From LH-M37 sp965602855 (lineage in GTDB: Bacteria > Pseudomonadota > Gammaproteobacteria > SZUA-229): 59,174 nucleotides of DNA. How positions within the stretch are numbered: the stretch's first letter is position 1; the number at the start of each line of letters is the position of its first letter. The stretch is taken from NCBI GenBank assembly GCA_965602855.1, contig CBFCZV010000015.1, positions 1 to 59,174 on the forward strand, written 5' to 3'. The translations under genes and the position numbers were made by a program. Positions 23,000 through 31,369 of this stretch are shown here, in pieces. The notes under the pieces are model-generated. The model searched no databases. It saw only the letters and a program-made list of their open reading frames with translations, and had not been told where the DNA came from.

Positions 23000-25387
23000 A
23001 TGGAACTGCTTAAATCTCGTTTTCAGCCCAAACTCCCTGCTCGTATTGCAGGGATTGTTTTTTGGGTGCTTGTGCTTATCAGCCTGATTAGTGCCTTTTA
23101 TTTCCTTAATAAGATTGAAAATGAAATAGACTCGGACAGGAATAAAAGTTCTTTTTTGTTGGCGCATGATCTGGAAGGGATTATTAAGCAGGCAGTAGAT
23201 GTGAATGAGGTTAAAGAAACATTAAGTAAACGCCTTGATTATTTTCATGAGGTTATAGATTTCACATCTGTCAAAATCTTTGGTTATGGTGGAGGTTTGG
23301 AGTTTGGTGTTCCAAATAGCGGTGATGATGAGTATAAACATGAAGCTTTTTATCAAAGTGATGATGGTGTTTCATATCAGATAGTCTTTAAGGTTTACTT
23401 CCTCAATAAATCAAAGCTAGTTTCAGAAATTCGAAAAAACATGTTGCTGGCTATTGGAGTCGGTATTCTCCTGTTCGGCTATTTTTTGCGCCGTGTGCTG
23501 CATATGATGTTAACGCTGCCAATTGTTGAAATGCTGGGATCTGCCAAGCGCTTTATGTTAGGTGATGAGAGTGTTCGTTTTAATGAAAAGCGTCACGATG
23601 AGTTTGGCTACTTAGGGCGATTTATCAATGACATTCTAGACTCAATACTAGAGCAACAGGAAGCTTTATTTGCAGTGTTAGATCGAGCTAAAAAATCTGA
23701 GGTAGCATTGAGTGTAGAGAAAGAAATAGCAGAAGTTACCCTGCACTCAATTACTGATTCAGTAATCACCGTTGATCAGGAATGCATTGTTACATTTATC
23801 AATCCGGCTGCTGAAACATTACTGGAATATAGGCTCGATGAAGCAATGGGCCAGCCTTTTTCTGAAATGATCAAACTTGTTGATGAATCTTCTGAACCGC
23901 TGCAGATGGATACAGTAAAAGAATGTTTTGAAAAGGGTGGTATCGCTGAGTTTCCGGAGCAAACTTCCCTGATTAATAAATCATCTACCCTGATTCCCGT
24001 TGAGGCATCGATAGCGCCGATGAAAAATGAAAAGGGTGATTTGATGGGAGCCGTTGTTGTTATTCAGGATGTGAGTAACACTCGAAAATTGACTAATCAG
24101 TTATCCTATCAGGCAAGTCACGATGCACTGACGGGTTTATATAACAGACGTAAATTTGAAAATCATCTTCAGGATGTTCTGATTAATGTTGAGTATGAAG
24201 ACAGGTGTCATGTATTGCTCTACCTTGATCTTGATCAGTTCAAGATTGTTAATGATACCTGTGGGCATATAGCTGGTGATGAATTGCTCCAGCAACTACC
24301 TTTGTTGTTTCACAAGGTGTTGCGTAGTGGTGATGTTATCGCACGACTTGGGGGTGATGAGTTTGGTGTTTTGCTTGAGAACTGTAGCCTGGATAAGGCT
24401 ATTGTGATTGCAGATAAGATTCGTCAGCAGATAAAAGATTTCAGATTTGTATGGGAAGAAAAAACTTTTGAGATTGGTGTCAGTATCGGTGCTGTTGGAA
24501 TTAATGCTGAAAACGCAGAAATGTCTCAAATACTGAGTTCTGCCGATATTGCCTGTTATGCTGCCAAAGATGGAGGCAGGAATCGTGTTCATGTATACGA
24601 GGAATCAGATATTGTCGTAGCACAACGACACGGTGAAATGCATTGGACGGCACGAATCACCAAGGCTATGGAAGAGGATCGATTTACCTTGTATCGACAG
24701 GACATAGTTAATGTAGAAAATGATGTCATCGAACACGTTGAGGTTTTGATTCGTATGATTGGTGAGGATGGTTCAATCATTCTCCCTGGTGCTTTTTTGC
24801 CAGCAGCAGAAAGATTTAATCTGATGCCTTCGATTGATCGCTGGGTAATCAGTAATGTGTTTAAGTTAATAGGTGAATGTAAGATTAAGTATGCTGATGA
24901 GCCTCTGACTATGGTGGCAATCAACTTGTCAGGTGATTCCCTGAGTGATGATGGTCTGCTTGATTTCATCTATTCAGAAAAAGAGAAGCATCAGGTATCA
25001 CTAGACCAAATATGCTTTGAGATCACTGAGACGGTTGCAATCAGTAATTTAACGCAGGCAGTCTCCTTTATTGACGAACTTAAGCAACATGGTTGTAAGT
25101 TTGCGCTGGATGACTTTGGCAGTGGCCTGAGTTCATTTGCTTATTTAAAATCATTGCCTGTGCACTATCTAAAAATTGATGGCTCATTCGTTAGGGATAT
25201 AAGTAAGGATAAAATTGATAAGACGATGGTTAAGTCAATTCAGCAAGTTGCTGAAGCTATGAATTTAAAAACCATTGCTGAGTGGGTTGAAGATGAACAG
25301 ACGTTGAATATTTTAAATGAGTTGGGTGTGAATTTTGCGCAAGGCAACTATCTCAATACTGCACAACCTATTGCCTGTAAAGATTGA
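23000..25387 (+). CDS. PAS-GGDEF-EAL membrane protein (c-di-GMP metabolism)
   Basis: 795 residues. TM1 at ~15-38, a periplasmic sensor of ~110 residues, TM2 at ~150-170, HAMP (~172-228), PAS (~243-365), GGDEF (~375-535), EAL (~545-790). The GGDEF site is intact (ARLGGDEFGV) with an I-site RSGD five residues upstream, so cyclase activity and product inhibition are expected. In the phosphodiesterase domain the EAL triplet reads EVL (HVEVLIRM), but FEITETV, DDFGSGLSSFAYLKSLP and the lysine in LKIDGSFV are kept, so activity is possible. Ligand and output are unknown. Confidence 0.92.
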   Translation: MELLKSRFQPKLPARIAGIVFWVLVLISLISAFYFLNKIENEIDSDRNKSSFLLAHDLEGIIKQAVDVNEVKETLSKRLDYFHEVIDFTSVKIFGYGGGLEFGVPNSGDDEYKHEAFYQSDDGVSYQIVFKVYFLNKSKLVSEIRKNMLLAIGVGILLFGYFLRRVLHMMLTLPIVEMLGSAKRFMLGDESVRFNEKRHDEFGYLGRFINDILDSILEQQEALFAVLDRAKKSEVALSVEKEIAEVTLHSITDSVITVDQECIVTFINPAAETLLEYRLDEAMGQPFSEMIKLVDESSEPLQMDTVKECFEKGGIAEFPEQTSLINKSSTLIPVEASIAPMKNEKGDLMGAVVVIQDVSNTRKLTNQLSYQASHDALTGLYNRRKFENHLQDVLINVEYEDRCHVLLYLDLDQFKIVNDTCGHIAGDELLQQLPLLFHKVLRSGDVIARLGGDEFGVLLENCSLDKAIVIADKIRQQIKDFRFVWEEKTFEIGVSIGAVGINAENAEMSQILSSADIACYAAKDGGRNRVHVYEESDIVVAQRHGEMHWTARITKAMEEDRFTLYRQDIVNVENDVIEHVEVLIRMIGEDGSIILPGAFLPAAERFNLMPSIDRWVISNVFKLIGECKIKYADEPLTMVAINLSGDSLSDDGLLDFIYSEKEKHQVSLDQICFEITETVAISNLTQAVSFIDELKQHGCKFALDDFGSGLSSFAYLKSLPVHYLKIDGSFVRDISKDKIDKTMVKSIQQVAEAMNLKTIAEWVEDEQTLNILNELGVNFAQGNYLNTAQPIACKD

Positions 25388-25483
25388 TTAGGGCGGACTT
25401 AAAAAATAGTCGCTGAACCTGTTGGTTAGGAACACCATGTTTCCATGTATCATTAAAAGAATGTCACGATTTCCCAAATTTAT

Positions 25484-25690
25484 ATGATGAAAAAAGTAGA
25501 GCACAAGCAAAAAGTAATTGCTAAATTACCATGAAGAAGTCTGTCAACTATTAGCTGAGAATTAAATCAGAATCAGAATCAGAATCAGAATTTGCAAGGC
25601 TATTGTTCTGCGCAGGTACAAAGCTTTTTAGATATGCAAAGTCAACAAGCTGAGAAGTCGCGAAAGGTGATAGATGATGAGCCTGACTAA
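25484..25690 (+). pseudogene. Possible frameshifted small gene remnant with a hexamer repeat
   Basis: Between 25388 and 25749 there is no intact gene. Reading 25484 onward gives MMKKVEHKQKVIAK and a stop soon after. Shifting frame gives NYHEEVCQLLAEN, and shifting again gives a run of Asn-Gln from the ATCAGA repeat followed by LQGYCSAQVQSFLDMQSQQA and a TAA at 25688-25690. The three pieces have protein-like composition, which suggests a decayed gene with two frameshifts. The family is not recognised; a helical, phasin-like protein is only a guess. It could also be non-coding DNA. Confidence 0.3.
25566..25589. repeat. Tandem hexamer repeat, four copies of ATCAGA
   Basis: Four perfect, contiguous ATCAGA units. 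They lie at a frame change in the candidate remnant gene; simple repeats like this are prone to slippage, though loss or gain of whole 6-bp units would not itself shift frame. Confidence 0.9.
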
Positions 25691-25702
25691 CTACTGGATA
25701 GG

Positions 25703-25739
25703 TAAAGCTGCAATTACAGATAATGTAATTGCAGCTTTA
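25703..25739. terminator. Strong stem-loop between convergent genes, probably a bidirectional terminator
   Basis: A perfect 16-bp stem (arms 25703-25718 and 25724-25739) with a 5-nt loop, followed by TTAT on the plus strand, lies 10 nt before the stop codon of the minus-strand cytochrome. It would end transcripts of both the GGDEF-EAL side and the cytochrome side. Confidence 0.8.
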
Positions 25740-25749
25740 TTATCGTTAA

Positions 25750-26217
25750 CTACTTTCCAGGAATTGCATCTACTCTATAACCTTCATGACAAGCTACACA
25801 GTTCTTCATCAATTCAGCCAACTGCTCTAAACTGTCTGCTGGATCACCAAGTTGCCGTGCTGATATAGCCAACTCATCGAATTTATTGTGAGTATCAAAG
25901 CCCAACTTTTTAAATTCGAGCGGCAATTTTTTCATTAGTGAACCCGGCACAGCAGCCTGAGCCGCACGACCTACTACAGTTGCTGCTTCAGCAATAGCTT
26001 CAGGATTATCTTCATTAGCCGCCTGAATGATTTGCTGAGCAGCAGTCAGGAACATTCGCATTTCAGTGAGAACCAGATCCCTTTCACCTTCTTCAAGTAA
26101 CAAAGATTGTCTACCATCTGTAGCGGTGAGCGTTTCACCTGAAATAATGAATTTATAAGCCATAGCGCCTATCGCAATAAGTGCGCATAGCAAAAAAGTC
26201 CAACATAATTTACACAT
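25750..26217 (-). CDS. Membrane-anchored c'-type cytochrome-like protein
   Basis: 155 residues. A hydrophobic N-terminal segment (~5-23) is a signal anchor or signal peptide. The rest is strongly helical, with the single heme motif CVACH close to the C-terminus (C140, C143, H144), the arrangement of cytochrome c' / cytochrome b562-fold proteins. Electron transfer or gas-ligand binding at the periplasmic face is expected from the fold. It is the last gene of a minus-strand set (cytochrome, FadL-like porin, DUF2892, cytochrome) and shares the CVACH C-terminal layout with the gene at 27.9 kb. Confidence 0.8.
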   Translation of the reverse strand: MCKLCWTFLLCALIAIGAMAYKFIISGETLTATDGRQSLLLEEGERDLVLTEMRMFLTAAQQIIQAANEDNPEAIAEAATVVGRAAQAAVPGSLMKKLPLEFKKLGFDTHNKFDELAISARQLGDPADSLEQLAELMKNCVACHEGYRVDAIPGK

Positions 26218-26375
26218 AACTATTCTCTTGTTTTAATTAATAAATAAAGTCTTAATTCAATGACTTATGTGTTTGTAAGATAAACAACAATAAGCACAGT
26301 GATAAGCCAAAGAATTAAGGCTGTTGCCTGCAGTTTATTCTTTAACATGAATCTGTATGATCACTCTGTTAATTA

Positions 26376-26576
26376 CTAGCAGCAATTACCTTCTTGAACA
26401 CCCAGTTTTTTCAGGATTGTAGCAAGTGGGCAAAGATTTGTTATACCGCTTTGCGCCAGATTAAAACCAACAAAGGCAGCTAATCCAATCCAGTAAGGGT
26501 GTACAAAGTGAGCCAATGCAATGCTTATCATCACCATTGAGCCAGCTACTAAGTGAACAATTCTATTTACAGTCAT
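26376..26576 (-). CDS. DUF2892 (YgaP-like) small membrane protein
   Basis: 66 residues with two hydrophobic segments (~8-28 and 30-48) and the ending NLCPLATILKKLGV typical of DUF2892. Such proteins occur alone or fused to rhodanese domains; the role is unknown, though the conserved cysteine and frequent rhodanese link hint at sulfur metabolism. Two further cysteines sit at the very C-terminus (GNCC). It starts 15 nt after the stop of the FadL-like porin gene and is probably co-transcribed with it. The 158-nt gap that follows, up to the next cytochrome, is AT-rich without obvious features. Confidence 0.85.
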   Translation of the reverse strand: MTVNRIVHLVAGSMVMISIALAHFVHPYWIGLAAFVGFNLAQSGITNLCPLATILKKLGVQEGNCC

Positions 26577-26591
26577 ATTATTACTCCGAAA

Positions 26592-27764
26592 TTACATTTT
26601 ATAAGATATTTGAAAATTAAGTATATTTTGTTCTAACTCGATAGTTGTAGGTGTTGTGTCAGAGGTCATGTCATTGCTGAATGCATGTACATATGAAATA
26701 GAACCTTCTACGTGTTTGCCTAGCTTACGAGTTGCACCAAGGGATAGATGACGTTCAGTAATTGCCAGTGATCCAAGGTTAGTATTAACATCTTCTTCAC
26801 CTATTGGAGATTCGCCATAGTTAAAGCCGGCACGAATAGTTGTTTTATCATTGATTTTCTTCTGTACGCCTAAAGCAAATACAATCTGATCATCCCATCC
26901 AAATGCCATTGGCATGATCGGCATGGCTGGGTTAGGCGTTGATAATTCAACGACATCAAGAACATCAGAAAATCCAATATGTTTAATATCTGCTTCAACC
27001 AGTAAACCATCAGCCTGGTAAGCAATGCCCATGGTCAATATTTCTGGTGCATCCATAGTCATCGAAAAATCACCATCTGAAGTATTCCAGTCAAACGAAC
27101 CCATAGATTGCTTGCTGATGTATGAAGCACCAAATTGTAATGCATCGCTTATTTTATAAATTGCACCCAACGAGAAGCCAAAGCCATAAACCTGTTTTTG
27201 TGGTAAATGCATTTCGGAGCCGCCGGCAGCACTCATGTCCATGTCCATAGCTAAGCTTTGATAATCAATGTTCAATGCGGCACCTAAAGCTAGTTTGTCA
27301 TTCATCTGGTATGAAAAACCAGGTGCTACTTTGAAAAACTGTTTGGTAGTTACTACATTCTGATTTCCTGGAGCCGACTCCACTATATCTGAAAAGTCAA
27401 CGCCCATGCCAGATAAGCCAGCCATTCCCATACCCAGTGTTAGTTTTTCATCAACTTTAAATGCTACTGAACCTGAAGGGATCATGTACAAATCAGAATC
27501 ACTGTCGATACCATTAGCTTTGCGTGGTGGATTAAGGAAACCAAATCCCATGTCAAAACGAACATCTTCTATTTCGAGCAAAGAAAGTCCTGCAGGATTC
27601 GTCATGATAGTGCCACTATCCTGAGGGGCTGCAACAACGGCACCAGCCATTCCCCATTGAGTCGCGGTAACACCGAGCATCTGATCACCATTGGTTGCAT
27701 AAATCACAGATGTACTGCTGACAAGTGCGCTGATTGTTGCTGCTATTATTAGTTTCTTATTCAT
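26592..27764 (-). CDS. FadL/OmpP1/TodX-type outer-membrane transporter
   Basis: 390 residues. Signal peptide at 1-23 (cleavage near YAT). The mature N-terminus NGDQMLGVTATQWGMAGAVVA and the GTIMTNPAGLS motif are typical of the FadL hatch domain, where NPA is conserved. Alternating beta strands follow to a terminal ILNFQISYKM. FadL-type channels move hydrophobic substrates (fatty acids, hydrocarbons, aromatics) across the outer membrane. Here it is grouped with small cytochromes, next to a two-component system. The substrate cannot be read from sequence. Confidence 0.9.
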   Translation of the reverse strand: MNKKLIIAATISALVSSTSVIYATNGDQMLGVTATQWGMAGAVVAAPQDSGTIMTNPAGLSLLEIEDVRFDMGFGFLNPPRKANGIDSDSDLYMIPSGSVAFKVDEKLTLGMGMAGLSGMGVDFSDIVESAPGNQNVVTTKQFFKVAPGFSYQMNDKLALGAALNIDYQSLAMDMDMSAAGGSEMHLPQKQVYGFGFSLGAIYKISDALQFGASYISKQSMGSFDWNTSDGDFSMTMDAPEILTMGIAYQADGLLVEADIKHIGFSDVLDVVELSTPNPAMPIMPMAFGWDDQIVFALGVQKKINDKTTIRAGFNYGESPIGEEDVNTNLGSLAITERHLSLGATRKLGKHVEGSISYVHAFSNDMTSDTTPTTIELEQNILNFQISYKM

Positions 27765-27838
27765 AAATACTCCTCACTTTTGGTTGTTGTCTTTCTAGTT
27801 ATAACTTTTTTTATTATATTTTTTTGCTAAATTTCCAT

Positions 27839-27868
27839 CGTTTAAAATCAAATTTTCTATTTTAAACG
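27839..27868 (-). terminator. AT-rich stem-loop at the end of the 208-aa cytochrome gene
   Basis: A perfect 10-bp inverted repeat (27839-27848 and 27859-27868) with a 10-nt loop overlaps the stop codon at 27857. It is AT-rich with no good T tract; it could attenuate read-through into the porin gene. Confidence 0.3.
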
Positions 27869-28483
27869 ACCTGAAATGCCAGGCTGACCTCTAAATGTTT
27901 GATGGCAGGCGACACAGCCTTCCATAACTTTTCCTAGATAATTTGCAGCTTCATTTACATTGCCTTTATCGGCTGCATCTGCAAGGCGTAAAGCATTGCC
28001 TTCAACCATGTCATTAAAACCTACAAGGCTGGCCATTTTATTATCATTAACATCTTCTTTTGCCATGTAAGGGATAAGTCCGCCGAGAGGTAAGCGATGA
28101 TTTGCCAGGCGACGTGCAGAGTCAGCGGCCTGTTCAGTATTGTCTGTCGCCAGACCAGAAGCAATGCTTTGATAATCGGATAACACTTCATGCATAACCT
28201 GGCGTAGTGTTAACCGTTTACTGCGTCGACTATGCTTTGAAAGGATTTTCATCATTTCCAATTTGGTTTTTTTTGACAGCTCCTTAACCTGTTTCTGTAA
28301 ATCTGGTTTCATTAATCCCATATCGGATTTCATTATTTTTTGCATGGACATCATTGTGGCTTTATCCATGGTTGGCGCATTGTCATTGGCATGGATGACA
28401 CTAGTCGATAAAATTAAGCTCATGCCGATGGCTGTATTTCGTAGAGCTTTTATGGTGTATGTTTTTGTTGTATTACAGGGCAT
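27857..28483 (-). CDS. Periplasmic cytochrome c'-like protein
   Basis: 208 residues from the ATG at 28483; an upstream ATG at 28528 lacks a ribosome-binding site and would give an odd n-region. The signal peptide ends near VIHA (~residue 32). The mature part is helical and Met/Lys-rich at first, with the heme motif CVACHQTFRG near the C-terminus, as in cytochrome c' and related four-helix cytochromes. GGAAAAG lies upstream of the chosen start. It is transcribed divergently from the two-component system and begins the minus-strand gene set. Confidence 0.8.
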   Translation of the reverse strand: MPCNTTKTYTIKALRNTAIGMSLILSTSVIHANDNAPTMDKATMMSMQKIMKSDMGLMKPDLQKQVKELSKKTKLEMMKILSKHSRRSKRLTLRQVMHEVLSDYQSIASGLATDNTEQAADSARRLANHRLPLGGLIPYMAKEDVNDNKMASLVGFNDMVEGNALRLADAADKGNVNEAANYLGKVMEGCVACHQTFRGQPGISGRLK

Positions 28484-28595
28484 AGTTCTTTTCCGGTATA
28501 GTATTAGTTGGTTGTGTGCTAACTTCATTTACAAAGTGGGCAAGATAGATAATGAAGCAAATATATTTCTCTACTATTTCAGAAATAAAGACAAA

Positions 28596-28612
28596 TGTAA
28601 CAAATTGTTACA
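28596..28612. promoter_or_regulatory. Perfect palindrome upstream of the response-regulator gene, candidate operator
   Basis: Two 8-bp arms (28596-28603 and 28605-28612) around one central base, 12 nt before the ATG of the response regulator and in the divergent gap with the cytochrome gene. The half-site TGTAAC resembles known OmpR-family half-sites, so autoregulation is plausible. As it is so near the start codon, it could also act as an RNA hairpin that occludes translation. Confidence 0.5.
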
Positions 28613-28624
28613 AGAGCCAGGTTA

Positions 28625-29347
28625 ATGAGTGAATCAGACCTTAAAACCGAAACTATACTGATAGTTGATGATGATAAGGCCTTATGTAACCTGATTAAGC
28701 GTTATTTGGCTGAGAATGGCTATCTAGCACTTACCGCGAAAGATGGGGTCGAAATGCACCAGCAGTTAGAGAAAAATACCCCAGATCTCATCATTATGGA
28801 TCTAATGTTACCGGGTGAAGATGGCTTAACGCTAGCCAAGCAAATTAGAAATAAAGGAAATATGCCTATCATCATTCTCTCTGCACGAGGCGATGAAGTT
28901 GATCGAATCGTTGGCCTTGAAGTAGGAGCCGATGATTACCTGCCCAAACCTTTTAATCCCAGAGAGCTGTTGGCACGTATACGCTCAGTGTTACGTCGCA
29001 CTCAAACAAATCAGGCTCAAGATTCAAATAATACTGAAGAGATTGTTTTTGGTGATTTCCGAGTGCAGCCTCAGAGCAGACAATTGTTTATCAATAATGA
29101 AGAAGTCGTACTAACCAGTGGTGAATTTACTTTACTGGAAGTCTTTGTGAATAATCCTAATCGAATACTGAGCCGTGATTCATTATTGCAATTACTCAAG
29201 GGTTACGAGCATCAACCGTACGACCGTAGTATTGATGTGCGTATCACACGCTTACGCAGAAAAATTGAACCAGACCCATCAAAACCGACTTACATTCATA
29301 CCATCTGGGGAGAAGGCTATATGTTCAACCCCATACCAGAAGGGTAG
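28625..29347 (+). CDS. OmpR-family response regulator
   Basis: 240 residues. Receiver domain at ~10-125: acidic pair DDD in TILIVDDDKAL, phospho-acceptor Asp in LIIMDLMLPGEDG, conserved Thr/Ser in IIILSARG, and Lys in YLPKPFNPRELLARI. The C-terminal winged-helix (~140-235, with RSIDVRITRLRRKIEPDP and YIHTIWGEGYMF) is of the OmpR/PhoB type. It is close to OmpR in detail (GEDGL, NPRELLARIRSVLRR) but is not called ompR because of the different neighbourhood. The sensor kinase starts 11 nt after its stop. Likely targets are its own operon and the divergent cytochrome/porin genes (inference). Confidence 0.93.
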   Translation: MSESDLKTETILIVDDDKALCNLIKRYLAENGYLALTAKDGVEMHQQLEKNTPDLIIMDLMLPGEDGLTLAKQIRNKGNMPIIILSARGDEVDRIVGLEVGADDYLPKPFNPRELLARIRSVLRRTQTNQAQDSNNTEEIVFGDFRVQPQSRQLFINNEEVVLTSGEFTLLEVFVNNPNRILSRDSLLQLLKGYEHQPYDRSIDVRITRLRRKIEPDPSKPTYIHTIWGEGYMFNPIPEG

Positions 29348-29357
29348 TCGTTTTATT

Positions 29358-30671
29358 ATGTTGCCAAAAACGCTATTTGCCCGAACGCTCACAATAATTT
29401 CAATAGTTTCTGCCGCCTATTTAATATTTTCTTTTACTGTAATTGGGTACTTTATGCTGGTTCCTGTAGGTAAGCAGTCAGCAAATGACCTGGCGTCACT
29501 AATGATATTTAGTGCAACTAAATGGGCAGAAACAAGTTTTGATGAACGAGCAGAATTTGAACAGGATTTACTAGAAACCTACCAGCTTAGCATTGCAGAA
29601 AACCAACATCTGGAGTCCGTTGACTTTAAACCATTACCTTATTACTACTTTCTTGAATCATCACTTAAATTACGTATGGGGCAAGATATTAATCTTAAAA
29701 TTTCACAGGATGATAACAATGTAGATTGGTACTGGGCAGATTTAAATATAAATAATAAAAATGTACGAATTGGTTTTTCCAGTTTACATATAAATGCACA
29801 ACCACCGCTGGTATTATTATTGCTGTTAGTTGTCGGTGGTCTGGCAACATTGACAACAGCAGCAGCATTGGTTCGACATTTAACTACGCCTCTGGAAAAC
29901 TTGTCACAAAATGCGCTACGAGTGGGTAGTGGAGAAAAGCCAGAATTAATACCTGAAACAGGGCCAGAAGAGATGATTACCCTGGCGAAAAGTTTTAACA
30001 AAATGGCTATTCAGGTGAAAGAGCTGCTCAGCAACCGAACGACATTGTTGGCGGGTATCTCTCATGATTTACGGACACCACTTGCTCGCATTCAGCTGGC
30101 CATTGAAATGCTACCGATAGATGCAGGCCAGGATCTTATAGACGGAGTGCGAGATGACGTTAATCAAATGAATTGCCTAATTGGGCAATTTCTTGAATTA
30201 AGTAAAACGCTGGAGAAAGGTGAGCGGCAGAGTATCGATATAGAAAAAGCACTCGATGATCTGGTTAATTGTGCAAAACGTGGTGGTGCAAATGTTGAAT
30301 GGCAACCTGTAGGTCAATGCATCGTATTCAATAATCCTATGGCATTACGACGCATTATTGTGAACTTATTGGAAAATGCCGTACGTTATGGTGGCGGTCA
30401 TCCCGTTGAAGTAGTTTACTCATGTAATAAAGAGTCTGTAGAGATAAAAATTAAGGATAGAGGGCCAGGCATACCTGATGATGAAATTGAATCAGTCTTC
30501 AGACCTTTTCATCGATTGGACCAGTCACGCAATACTGTAAGCGGTGGTACAGGTCTTGGATTAAGTATTGCATCACAACTTGCTGAAATTAATGGAATAA
30601 TAATACAGCTTCGTGCGCGTGATGGAGGTGGCACAGTGGCAGAAGTAATCCTGCCTAAAAAATACTCATAA
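29358..30671 (+). CDS. EnvZ-type sensor histidine kinase
   Basis: 437 residues from the ATG at 29358. TM1 at ~10-38, periplasmic sensor (~39-150), TM2 at ~155-178, HAMP (~180-232), HisKA with the phospho-His in GISHDLRTPLARI, and HATPase with N-box NLLENAVRYGG, G1 DRGPGIPDDEI and G2 GGTGLGLSIA. It would phosphorylate the response regulator encoded just upstream. GAAGGG at the 3' end of that gene may serve as its ribosome-binding site. The periplasmic domain is not recognised, so the signal is unknown. Confidence 0.92.
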   Translation: MLPKTLFARTLTIISIVSAAYLIFSFTVIGYFMLVPVGKQSANDLASLMIFSATKWAETSFDERAEFEQDLLETYQLSIAENQHLESVDFKPLPYYYFLESSLKLRMGQDINLKISQDDNNVDWYWADLNINNKNVRIGFSSLHINAQPPLVLLLLLVVGGLATLTTAAALVRHLTTPLENLSQNALRVGSGEKPELIPETGPEEMITLAKSFNKMAIQVKELLSNRTTLLAGISHDLRTPLARIQLAIEMLPIDAGQDLIDGVRDDVNQMNCLIGQFLELSKTLEKGERQSIDIEKALDDLVNCAKRGGANVEWQPVGQCIVFNNPMALRRIIVNLLENAVRYGGGHPVEVVYSCNKESVEIKIKDRGPGIPDDEIESVFRPFHRLDQSRNTVSGGTGLGLSIASQLAEINGIIIQLRARDGGGTVAEVILPKKYS

Positions 30672-30814
30672 TAATCTTTGTTCATGCTGATAATGTATTT
30701 AAGAATTTAAGATCAGATTGGTGTCTTTACTGCTTGTTTTGAAGGTGCGGGGAGTGGGGTTTACTTAGGGCAATCTATATCACCGGCCAGCTCGATTGCA
30801 TGTAAAAGCGAAAG

Positions 30815-31363
30815 TTAAATGCAAAGCCTTCTAACATGCTGATCGGGCAGGCTGTTCTCCCATGACTCATTAAAAAACTCTTCTAATGTTTTAGTTCGTC
30901 GTGGCGACATGAAATTAACTGATGCTACGTAATTGTAGTTATTAGTCTGTGCTCTGTATAGCATTCCAATACCATCAACAGTCATAAAACTGCTTCCATC
31001 ACTTTTATGGATTTCTGGTGGATTTCTTATAAAAATGGAACTGGTTAGTTTTTGTGAAATACGTATCAGACAGTGTCCTTTTTTTATTGCTGCAGATGAA
31101 TTTTGTACAAGAATACGTATTTTTGAGCTGCGATGACGTGCAGCGAGATTGAAAATATGACGTTCAAATTCTTCATTGTTATAAATTGCATCGTCCATGT
31201 CCTGTGTGAAAATATTAATTTCATAGCGAGCCTGTTCAGCAAGCGATAATGCTGCATGGCGACTCTCTTCAGTATTGCTAAGCTTAATTTCTGCTCTTGT
31301 TTTTCCTAATTCGAAACTACTGGGTATTTCTTCGCAGAAAGGAATGGATGGAATTTTAGGCAT
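30815..31363 (-). CDS. PLD-like protein (DUF7931-type)
   Basis: 182 residues with no signal peptide. Features seen: ARYEINIFTQDMDDAIYNNEEF, ARHRSSKIRILVQNSSAAIKKG and IHKSDGSSFMTVDGIGMLYR, which resemble a phospholipase D-like fold without a complete HxKx4D motif. From memory this is the domain annotated DUF7931, found downstream of or fused to GNAT acetyltransferases in gammaproteobacteria. That fits here: the GNAT gene ends 6 nt upstream of its ATG. No activity can be claimed. The 143-nt gap to the sensor-kinase gene has no features I can name. Confidence 0.6.
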   Translation of the reverse strand: MPKIPSIPFCEEIPSSFELGKTRAEIKLSNTEESRHAALSLAEQARYEINIFTQDMDDAIYNNEEFERHIFNLAARHRSSKIRILVQNSSAAIKKGHCLIRISQKLTSSIFIRNPPEIHKSDGSSFMTVDGIGMLYRAQTNNYNYVASVNFMSPRRTKTLEEFFNESWENSLPDQHVRRLCI

Positions 31364-31369
31364 GATTAA

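Noticed and set aside
25674..25868. 64-aa plus-strand frame
   Set aside because: Runs through the 16-bp terminator stem and antisense to the cytochrome gene.
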